A DNA stretch of 64,000 nt from Acanthamoeba lenticulata (taxonomy: Eukaryota > Discosea > Longamoebia > Acanthamoebidae): NCBI GenBank assembly GCA_002179805.1, contig NAVB01000857.1, positions 1 to 64,000 on the forward strand, written 5' to 3'. The notes below the pieces were generated by a model, which saw nothing but the letters and a program-made list of their open reading frames with translations, searched no databases and was not told the DNA's origin. Each line of letters begins with the position of its first letter. The stretch's first letter is position 1. Below, piece after piece: positions 54,993 through 64,000 of the stretch. A program made the translations under genes and the position numbers.

Positions 54993-57900
54993 CTATTGGT
55001 CCAGTTCCACCAACTTTTCGAGAACGCAAGTGCACTCCTCTTTGCTTGACGACGCTCCCTTCCCCTCCTCTTCGTCTTCCTTTTCCTTCCCCTCTTCTTC
55101 CTCCTTCTCCTCTTCTCCCTCCTCTTCTTCTGCTTCTTCCTCCTCTTTCTGCTCCTCTTTCTCCTTCTGCGCTTCTTCAGGCTGTGGCATCGAGGATTGC
55201 TCCTCAGCGGGGTTGAGTGTCGATGATGAACCTGCTTGCGCAGCCTTCTTCATCAACTGCTTGAGGCCGCGCGAGATAAACTTCCTGTTGGTTGTCGAAC
55301 GAACGGTTGTCAGAAGGATGGCAGCCCGACGCCAAAAGAAAAGATAAATACAAATAAAAATAGAATAAAAATAAAAATAAAAATAAAAATAATAAAAAAA
55401 GAACTAAAGGGTGACGTACGCAATGTGCATGCGTGCTCTCGTTACTGCCACCAGCTGCGTACCGCTGATGCTGATTGAGCGCTTTTCGGTATCGACCAGC
55501 ACGACAACGCCGTACTTGTTTTCGATGGTCGCTTTGCTGAGCTTGTCCACCGATACGGCCGCCTCGGGAACGTAGGCGATCGTCATGACTGCCAACGGCT
55601 TATCCGCGTCGTAGTTCGCCAGTGGCTGCGGCGCCTCGGGACTCGTCGTGTTAGAAAGGTTCGCTGCGGGGGCGGTGGGCTCGGCCTTGACCGCTCCGAA
55701 ATGCTTGCCTAGATGCGCCACAAAGGCGCTGACGCACTCACGCGCGCCAACCACCTGAATCTGACGGTCCACCACGCCGGCCGCGACGTCAAAGGACTCG
55801 GCAAGCGTGGACCACTTTGGGGCGACCTTGGGATTGCTTGGCAGCGCCAGCGAGCAATCGACGACGATCTTGGTGCGCAGGCGGTTGGCCTCCACCAGCA
55901 CACTCTCGAAGTCGTCCGCGTGCTCGCCGAGCACGTCGACCACCATGTGCGCGGGCGTGTCCTGGAAAAAGACAGCCATCGCTGGGTCGCAGGAGGCGTG
56001 GAGCTGCTTAAGCTTCGTGTGCATGTAGGCGCGCACGAGCTGGTCCTTGGGTCCAATCTTGAACTGGATTCGGCGACGCACGACGGCGCTCAGGAGGACG
56101 CCGATCTCCTGCCAGGCGCGGGCCACGCCCTCGGGGGCGCGGCCCCCGATCCGCACGTAAGAGAGCCGGCCAGACTCGGAGTAGCGGACGATCACGTGGG
56201 CAGAGACTGCGTGGCGCTCCTCAATCGCCACGAGGGCCGGCGGGCGTTTGGCCAAATACATGGCCAGCCCGGCATCGGCCAACTGCTCCGCGCGATCGAA
56301 CCTCTCTTCGCGAATCACCGCCAACGAGACGCCGGCGATGTGGACCGGCCCGGCGAGCTGTTCATGGAGACGCTGGAGGCAGGCCTCGGTGCTCACCTCG
56401 ACCGTGGCCAGCTTTTGCCACACGTGCACATGGCCCAGCGCCTGAGCAGCCTCCTTGTCCTGCTCCGGTCCGACAAGCGGTCTGAGCAGCGCGAGAAGCT
56501 CGGACTCGACCTGCTGCTGCGCCAGCTTGGCGAGGGCCAACGTGTCGCAGCCGAGGCAAAGCTTCCAGCAAGGCACATCGCCTTGGAACGACGTTACCCG
56601 CACGGTGTTGTTGGGCAGGGCGATGTCATAGAAGGATGCGATCTTGCGATCGGCGGGCGCAGGCCTGTATCTGATGTAGGCCGACGTCCCATCGCGCAAC
56701 GCAATAAAGGTGGTCGCGACGATGTTGAGTTCCTTCTGGACGAGCTGCCGCACCTCCTTAGCAGTCGTGTCTTCCGACAAGCCCGACAGCAGCAGCACCG
56801 CTTCGGTCGGCTTCTCCGGACCCTTTGCGGCCGCACTGCCGTTAGCGGCCTTGGCCGGCTTGGCCGGGGCCTTGGCTTGTGGCGCCGCTGTTGGGACCGT
56901 TGGAGCCGCGGCGTTTTTTGCTGTGGGCTTGGCCTGTGGCGTTGCTGCCGTCGTCGCCGCCACCGGTGGCTTTGCCGCGGTGGCTGGAGTTGGGACAGCG
57001 GCCTTTGGCGACGACGCACTGACTAGCGCGGTGATGTGTGCCAAGCAGGTATTAACCGGCTTGCTGTCGCCAACCAGGCGCAGACAGCGCGTGGGCTCGC
57101 GTTCAATGAACACGCCGGGCGCGAGCTTCTTGAGCTTCTCCACAATCAGCTCTGCAGCGAGGTCGGCAGGGAGAGGCGGCGAGAGGACGACGGTGACCCG
57201 CGCCCGCGCGGAGAGGACCTGGTTGTACAGCGCACGGACGGCGGTCTCGTTGATCGCCACCGTAAGCACCGTTACAGAGCCCACGCCATTGCCGCCAGCT
57301 TCCGGTGGCTCTTGGAGGACATGCAGCGCCGAGTCGCAACTAAAGTTCAGAAGCGGCTGAAGGTTGCGCCGGAAGCACGACCGCACGAGCGGGTCCTTGA
57401 ACTTGAACGTGGCCTGCTTCCGCGGGAACGCGGCCAGGGCGACCTCGAGGGCGTGCCAGGCGGCCTCCAGGGTCGAGGCGGAGACGCGGCCGGAGAGGCG
57501 GAGCTCAAAGGTCTTCTTGCCTTGCTCCTTCTGGCCGACGACCGGCGTGATGACCACGCCGTATCTTCGCCCGATGTGATCGAGCACGCCGGACTGCTTC
57601 TTGAGGTAATAGAGCATCACGGGCTCGTTGAGCGCCTGGATGCGCTCGAGCACCGCCGGGGACCCGGCCGTCGGCGGCGACCGGACCTGCACCGCCTCGG
57701 CGGCAAGCGAAGCTCGGCGCGGGCTGGTCGCTGCCCGCGGGGAGACCATCGGCGCGGTGGCTGGGGCTGCCTTAGCAAGGCCAGCTGACACCTCTTTGGC
57801 AAAGGAGCTCGGCGGGAACCACTGGCGATGCTGCGGGACAGGTCCGGCGCTGCTCGTCGACGAGGCCGTATTGGGAGCATCAAACCTCAACGTCGGCGTC

Positions 57901-59413
57901 GGCGGCGATGACGGGGCGGCCGTCGCTTGACCGGCCACACGAAGGTGCTTGGCTTTAAGCAGCAAATCCTTGACCGCGGGGCAGGGGCCGGGGCCGAGGC
58001 AGGCCACGGCCCACGACGACTGCTCGAACCGGACCACCTCGAGCAGGCGGTCGGCATCCTTGCCCAGGCAGTTGACCAGCGTCGATTGCACTGACTCGGT
58101 CGATATGTCCGCTGACGGCAGAAGCAGCTTGACGTGGTCATGCAACAGCCTAATTTTTATCTGCAGTGTGCGATTGGCTCAACTTAATAAACTTGGCCAA
58201 TCACGTTCCGCGGGAGAGGAGCGAACGACTTACCTGCTTACGCAGAAGGGTGATGTGCTGGCTCGCGACCTCATCGTACCGCTCGGGCGTGAGCCGCACC
58301 ACCACCACTTGGCCCTCGCTGTCGACGTGCGTGACGTCCGATTCGGCAAGCGCGTGGCCGAAGCGGTCCTCCCATGCACAGAGCAGGGCCTGCGTCGAGA
58401 GCCGCTTGGGCAAATACAGGACCACATCCCGGACCTCGTCGGGCTTCACCAGCTGGACGTCGGTCTGCTTGATCTTGAGGACCCCGAGCTCGACGAGCTC
58501 GCGCTGCTCATCGACCGAGTTGAGTTCCACATAGGGTTCGGCTCCGTCGCCGCCGTCGAGGTGGATCATCTCCTCGTCAACGGCGATGTCCTGCGCTTCG
58601 AGGGCCCAACGCACGGCGGCTGCAGGCGCGTCGGCCGGGAGGTTGCGCAGGATAAGCTTAGGATTGCGGGTTCCGCCGAGCAGTCCCGAGCTGGAACTGG
58701 CGCTCTTCAGTTCTTCTACGGCTATCTGGATACGTCAAGAAGAACGAGTTAGGAATAAAAACAACTTGAAGATAACATTAATTTTATTTTTATTTAACGA
58801 AGATAAAATAAAATGAATTATAAAAGAACGAAAAGACGAAAACGACGAATAAAATGAAAAAACAAAAGGCCTACCTTGGGCGTGTGGTCAAAGGCTGAGT
58901 CGCCGACTCGTTCCATGGCCTCCCACGTGCGGCGCAACTGGTCTTCGCTTTCGGTGGTATCTATACCAGCGTAGGTGCGCAGGGCGCGTAGAAGGCGCAG
59001 TGCACAATCGTAGCCTTGTTCGATCACCTCCCAGTGGGTCGTAGCTGCATAGGGCAAAAACGTCAATCAAACAAGCGTCAAATCAAACGAGCGAGTATCT
59101 TGATTATCGCGGGAGCGGGGCTAATACTTTTGTGGTGGTAACAGTTGAGGGCGGTAAGGATGGTAAGAAAGTTGGCTGTAATGATGGGAGAACCCTCCAG
59201 CTGCAGCTGCTTCTTCTTGTTGACCCAGCTGCCGGCTTGGGGGCTTTGCCAGCGCTTGGCCAGCTGCTGGAGCATCAATCGCACATCAGTCGAAGCCACG
59301 TCGGCAGCCTCGGGCTGCGTTGCCACAAAGGTAAGCAAGTGGCGTCGGAGCTCGTTCTCCAGCAGGTCGAAGAAGACATTGACCGACGTCGTAGTGTTGG
59401 GCGCCCCCTCCAT
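54993..59413 (-). CDS. KH/RRM-like tandem array protein with acidic tail
   Basis: Exons 59413-59128, 59044-58875, 58725-58234, 58160-55420 and 55284-54993 join in frame to about 1326 aa. An upstream ATG at 59572 is in the same frame and is an alternative start; an acceptor-like ACTCACAG before 59440 suggests an earlier non-coding or coding exon. RRM-like units begin KLILRNLPADAP and VLLLSGLSEDTTAKEV. Two copies of a KH-like module share the pattern FK-x-LVR...L-x-SCD-A, seen as FKFKDPLVRSCF and FKIGPKDQLVRAYM. Another KH-like end reads RSISISGTQLVAVTRARMHI. An Ala/Pro linker splits the array, and the C-terminus is a Glu/Lys run. The build resembles the RRM/KH regions of PARP14 and PARP10, but no PARP, macro or RING domain is present. 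Probably binds RNA or acts as a scaffold. It follows the second RNF213-like gene at about 208 bp. Confidence 0.65.
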
Positions 59414-59621
59414 CCACTTCAGAGCAGTAGTGTTTGTGGCCTGTGAGTTTTCTTTGTGCCTGCTCTCGTCGTGTTCGTTCTTTTTATTTGGCCTTGGTAA
59501 CAAAGTGCTGCCCGTGCCGGAATCCCGTCGAATGGCCTCTCTCTGCGACGGTAACAAAGTCTTTGTACGCATGGTTGTGCACCATCCAGGCTTTTTCTTG
59601 TCACCAAACAAGCTTGCAGGT

Positions 59622-62600
59622 CTAGCATCTGGCTTTCGACCAAACTCGTGCCTCTCGAGAGGCCGCGAAGCAGTGTTTGACCTTGACCTCAGTCGGAAAG
59701 TGCTCCTCCGAGTGCATTTGGCCAGCGAAGCCCGGGCCTGGCCGGCGCCTGTGGCCAGGTTCGGGTTGCACCGGCAACAACGTAGTCAGGTCGTCCTCCT
59801 CGGCCGTCGCGGGCGCCAGCTTGGGCGGCATTGTGCTCTTTAACTCGGCCAGCACTTCTTCTTCGAGCGGCTCCAGCTCCATGGCCTTGCGCCAGATGTT
59901 GTCCGTCAGCAGCTTCTCCACGTATTCGAGCAGGCCCGCCTCGGGTCGCAGCGTCTCCTCCTCGAGGAGGGAGACCCGCACAAAGGCCTCGAGCGTCTCG
60001 ACCAGGACGGCGCCCGCGGCCGGCTGCAGCCGCATGCAATAGCGGCGGAATCGCTCCTTAAGGTCTCCGTCGAACTTGGCCCTGTACTTGGCGGCCAGCG
60101 CGCTGAACGGATCCGGAAAGACGAGCCTATGCAGCTCGCGCCACAGCGCGGTGACTTCGGCCAGGCGCACGCCGGCGAGGAAGCCCAAGTGCAGACCATG
60201 GGCCTCATTGCGGCAGTCGAGGAGCAGCACATCACGCGCGTAGTTTACCAGCAGCATGTCCGGGTCACCGCCAGAGGCCCGGAGGAAGTGAAGGCACATC
60301 TCGATGGCCCGCAGGCAGCGCTGGGCCAGCTCGGGCGTGGTCAGCTCCTGGCGCAAGCGCTCCTGCACCTCCTTGGCCAGCCCGCGTTGAGCGCCGACCA
60401 CGGCCTCGACCTGCTTGAGCAGGTTGGTCGCGCCCGCACCGGTCACAAAGCTCATCATCCGCAGCTGGGCCGGGTTGGGGTCGATGAACGGCCGGCCGTG
60501 GACGCACTGCTCGTAGGCAAACTGCTCCACGCGGTCGACGTCGTAGGTCGTGTGGTGCCCTCGCCCGTAGGCATAGGACCGCTCGGCCGCGAGCTGGAGC
60601 ACACGCCCGATGACCGGCTCATTCGTGGGCAGAGGCTGCAGCAGGTGCCGCGCGCGAACCAGGTGCAGCGGGACGAGCCCAAACCGCTGCAGCTTGGCCC
60701 GCCAGGCCTTGTCGGCCTCCTCCGCCGTGCACTGGGCACTGACAGCGGCAACGTCGGCGGTCAGAGCCCGATACATGCGCGTGAGGAGGTCGTTGTGCTT
60801 GGCCACGAGCCACTTGACCAGCGCCACGCCCTGCGCGCCCTCGCCCACCAGCATGTTGATCGAGTACGCCAGCGCCACCTGTTGTTCAAGCACGCGAGAC
60901 CCCCATCAAGTCAGTAATCAAAGAATCCAGGTCAGAGAACGAGGCCACACGTACGCCGTCGTGCATGTCGGTTGTGAGGACCAGATCCTCGCCGTCGTGG
61001 CTCCGCACAAACGCGCGCGCCTGGTTCCACCCGTCGGCGAACCGCCTGAAGAGCGCTGTCCACTCGCGCTGCTGCGGCGGGGCGAGGCCGCGGAGGACCT
61101 CGGCCACGGTGCGCGTCTCGGCTGTGTGCTTGTCGAGACGCTTGTTGAAGTGCTGCTCGACGGCGCTCTTCCAGGCCAGCACGTCAGGCAGCGTCGCCAC
61201 GCAGCGCAGCAGCTGCTCCTCGGCCAGAAGCGTCGTCAGCGTCGGGTACCGCCCGCTGTCGCCGCCGATATCGGCACCGGCGAAGCGGCGCTTGAAGTCC
61301 TCCACCGACACGCTGGTCCGTGTACGCCACAGCGCGGGCCGATTCTCCTTGCGATAGGCCCCGCCGTCCTCCTCGCCAGACACGAGCTCTGGCCTGACGG
61401 TCTCGGTGACAGCCTCGAGTACGCTGCGCTGGGCGGGCTTGGCGTCCTGCTGCATGCGGGCCTTGAGCTCGCGCAGCTTGGCCTCGGCCGTGGCGGCCGT
61501 GAAGAGGCCCTGCGTCGCGCCCACGGCCCATTGCTCCCACTCTTGCCGCTTGGCCAGCGTGTCCAGACGCGAGTAGTCCTGGTCCCCTCCCGGCGGGGCC
61601 GCAGCCGAGGCCAGGCTGTCGAGGGCCCAGTGCATGAGCAGGAGTGCGTCCTCCTGGTTGGTCGCGATCAGCCCGCTCAGCGTCTGCCACGATTGGCTCG
61701 CCCGCTGCCCAAAGTAGTGCTCGTCGTCAGCGTTGGCCTCGTTGAGATTGATGTTGGCGAGGGCCAGCGCATGGGCCTTGGAGGCGCCGCCAAAATTGGC
61801 CGCTGAGCTCAGAAGCAGCGTCGCGTCGACCAGGAACCGCAGGAACCAGAAGGCCGACGCCGACGGGCAGTCGCGCACGCGCCACGCCGCATTCTCCACC
61901 AGCACAAGCGGGCAGTAGCCTTTGGGCGTCTTGTTGGTCAGCGTGTTGACGTCGATCATCTCCACCGTGGCACCGTACGTGCGCGGTTGGCCGCTGCCCG
62001 TCTCGATCAGGAGCTTGTGGCCCGGCAGCGGCTGGTGCCTCGTCCCGCCGACCTTGGCCGCGCAGCCGTCGACGCCGCAGTCCTCGATGTTCATGGGCAT
62101 GCCGCACGGCGGGACGGTGTAAACGTGGTCGCAGGTGCTGAGGTAGGTGTTGCCGGGCAGGCGCATGGACTCGCGGGCGATGCGCAGGCGCGGGTCGTCG
62201 GGCATGGAGGGCAGGTAGCAGCCGGCCTGCGTTTGCGGGGCCAGGAGGAGGCTCCACAGCGGCGTGGCGCGCTCGCCCAGGCGGCTGATGACCCCGGCCA
62301 GATGCGAGAGCAGAGACCACATGACCATGGTCTCGTAGGGCGTCGTCGTGCTGACGCGCCAGCGCTCGAGCGCCCAGTTGTTGTTGGCGTAGCGCGCAGC
62401 TAGCTCCGCCCACGCGCTGTTCTGCCGCACATTCGCAAGCTCCAGCGCGTAGTCGTGGGCTAAGAAATGGGCCAGCTGCGCGAGGCCCTTGCCCTTGAGC
62501 TGGGGCTTGTCCTCGGCGTGCCACACGGCCAGCGTGTGGTACAGGTCGGGGAAGAGGCCGTACGGCAGGCTCCCGGCCAGGGCGCGCTTGAGCTGGCTCA

Positions 62601-64000
62601 GGTTGCCTCGCAGCGCCAGCGACAAAGCGTCGCGCAATGGATCGGCCAGCCCGAAGAGCAGCCCAATGTCCACGGACGGGACGCGGTCGCTCTGCCAGGC
62701 GGCCGAGAGCCTCAAGTGGTCCAGCTGGACGCGTTCGAAGCGGTCCAGCCAGGGAAGGCCAAGGTTACGCGCCCGCGGGTTGTCCAGGATGAAGAGGACC
62801 AGCTGGAGGCCGGTTCGTCGGGCCAGCTCGCGCACCAGGTGCAGCATGGGCTGGCCCAGCGGCAGCGCGCGCTCGCTGGTGGGCTGGGTCAGGGTGGGCA
62901 TCAGGCCGTTGGCGGCGTCGAGGACGTGCTGTCTCTGCTGTAGCTCAAGCGCGTCAAGGCGCACGTCGGGCTTGAGCACGCACCGGTAGAGCTCGTCGGC
63001 AAGCCGGCGCATGACCACGCGCACCAGGGCAATAGCCTGCAGGCGGTCGATGAGGTGGTCACTTCGCAGCCAGACTGGTGCATGCACCGCGTGCTCGGCC
63101 AGATTGTGGTGCGTCTCCACAAGCCAGTCCTCAAAGCACTCGAGGTAGAGCACCGCCAGCGGCTGGTCGTCGGCCACCTCCGCCTGGCCTTGCTGGGCCA
63201 AAATCTCCTCCAGCGCGTTGGCCAACATGGCGCGATGGCTGGAGCCGTTCCACGCGGGGAGAGAGTCGAAGCCGCGCATGAGCGTGCGGATGATGGCGCC
63301 CTTTGCCGCTGGCATCAGGCACACCCCGGTCGGCTTCTGGCCAGGTCCCTCGATGGGCGCCGCGACAAAGAGCGTGCTGCGGTCGATCAAGGCCGAGCCC
63401 AGCGCGGCCAGGGCCAGCGCGGCCTGCGCCGGGTGTGCGGAAATGGCGGGCATGAAGGCGCTCAAGATGAACTCCTCGGCGAATCGGCTCAGCTGGTGCC
63501 AGTGCCGCGTCGCAGAGTCAGAGCTGTCGGTGGTGGAGACGGCGATGTCCTGATGGAGGTGGTCGAGCACGAGCTTGAGGGCCGCCTGGGTCGCAAGCTG
63601 CTTTGCTGTGGGCAAGCGCTTGAGCAGGAAGCGGTTGAAGCTGTCCAGTTGAGCCGGGGGCAGGCCGAGGGGCGCCACCACGAGCTGGTGGTATGCGACC
63701 ACCAGCTGCAGCAAGCACCATCGGTGCTCGACGTCGAGATGCTCCTCCCTGAGTTCGAGCTTTGCCCGACGCACGTCATCGTCGAGCTCGCCGTCATCGT
63801 CAGTGTCGTTACCTGGTAGGGCAGAGTGAAGCGGAGCGGCAAGCTGCAGGAGCGAGCGGACGCAGCTCCGGAGCTCGACGCAGCGCACAGCCCACGCGGC
63901 CGCGGCCGGCGCAGTGAGGCCCAGCGTCGCGGGAAGTTGAAGTGCCGACAGAAGGCACTGCAGGATTGCAATCTGCTGCAAAGCCAGCGGAAGCGGATGA
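59622..64000 (-). CDS. RNF213-like giant E3 ligase, copy 2 (C-terminal part, cut by window edge)
   Basis: Only the C-terminal 1434 codons lie in the window; the exon is open at base 64000. Exons 63999-60955 (continuing off the edge) and 60878-59622 are separated by a 76-nt intron at the same position as the 72-nt intron of copy 1. The product matches residues about 3900-5339 of copy 1. It retains the RZ finger (CDHVYTVPPC, CGVDGC) and the flanking shell region. Similarity is patchy: moderate upstream of 62370, nearly complete from about 62370 to 60775, then moderate again to the end (KVKHCFAASREARVW). It lies in opposite orientation to copy 1 and about 34 kb from it. The reading frame is intact throughout. 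Confidence 0.9.
60775..62370 (-). repeat. Near-identical block shared with RNF213-like copy 1 (reverse arm)
   Basis: Reverse-orientation partner of 22520-24135. The intron inside it (60954-60879) differs from that of copy 1 by four substitutions and a 4-nt insertion. Together the two arms form a widely spaced inverted repeat. Confidence 0.75.

Noticed and set aside
59572..59611. Longer N-terminus of the KH/RRM protein
   Set aside because: The frame opens with TTG at 59611 and the next ATG (59572) would leave only 50 bp after the upstream gene. An acceptor-like site precedes 59440. The start at 59413 was preferred, with the ATG at 59572 mentioned as an alternative.
60879..60954. Reading the copy 2 intron as coding
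   Set aside because: It contains a frameshift and stop relative to copy 1 and has clean GT..AG ends.
1..64000. Transposons, LTRs or CRISPR arrays
   Set aside because: No transposase, reverse transcriptase, terminal repeats with target duplications, or regularly spaced repeats were seen. The only periodic repeats are coding (ankyrin, W-x-Q) or simple sequence.

Overview
The window looks like nuclear DNA of a free-living amoeba, most likely Acanthamoeba or a close relative. This is inferred from the sequence style: GC-rich exons, many short introns with GTACGT-type donors, CAG/GAG low-complexity runs, single dispersed 5S rRNA and tRNA genes on short spacers, an F-box/ankyrin gene of the type amoebae share with giant viruses, and an animal-type IP3 receptor. 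No database search was possible. Splice sites were chosen by eye and checked by requiring the reading phase to be preserved across every junction quoted.

Layout, left to right. (1) 92-1478 (-): mitochondrial phosphate carrier. (2) 2674-5554 (+): PWWP-domain chromatin protein. (3) 5925-7478 (+): sulfite-oxidase-family molybdoenzyme with a possible peroxisomal C-terminus. (4) 7842-25274 (+): a 16-exon RNF213/mysterin-like giant AAA+ E3 ligase of about 5339 aa, with a CBM20-like domain, AAA modules and an RZ finger but no recognisable RING. (5) 25358-26902 (-): GT10 fucosyltransferase. (6) 27012-40530 (-): IP3-receptor-family channel with an altered pore motif. (7) 40823-41827 (+): DUSP23-like phosphatase. 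(8) 41963-42264 (-): 5S rRNA and tRNA-Cys. (9) 42356-43435 (+): intronless F-box/ankyrin protein. (10) 43518-54770: two tandem surface-protein paralogues on the minus strand flanking a frameshifted P-loop NTPase gene on the plus strand. (11) 54993-59413 (-): KH/RRM-like array protein. (12) 59622-64000 (-): the C-terminal part of a second RNF213-like gene, cut by the window edge.

Three structural results stand out. First, the two RNF213-like genes lie in opposite orientation and share a block of about 1.6 kb (RZ finger through an intron) that is nearly identical, while flanking segments have diverged; because the similarity includes the intron, gene conversion is the best explanation. Second, the left surface-protein paralogue carries an internal inversion of about 0.89 kb (45104-45992): its middle exons read on the opposite strand from its ends, whereas the right paralogue is collinear. 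This could be a broken allele, an assembly artefact, or an invertible segment. Third, the IP3R-like channel has replaced the canonical GGGVGD selectivity filter with QGGIIQ.

Functionally the region mixes housekeeping genes (phosphate transport, sulfite detoxification, 5S and tRNA-Cys) with accessory genes of host-defence or surface character (RNF213 pair, KH array protein, ankyrin/F-box protein, surface repeat proteins).
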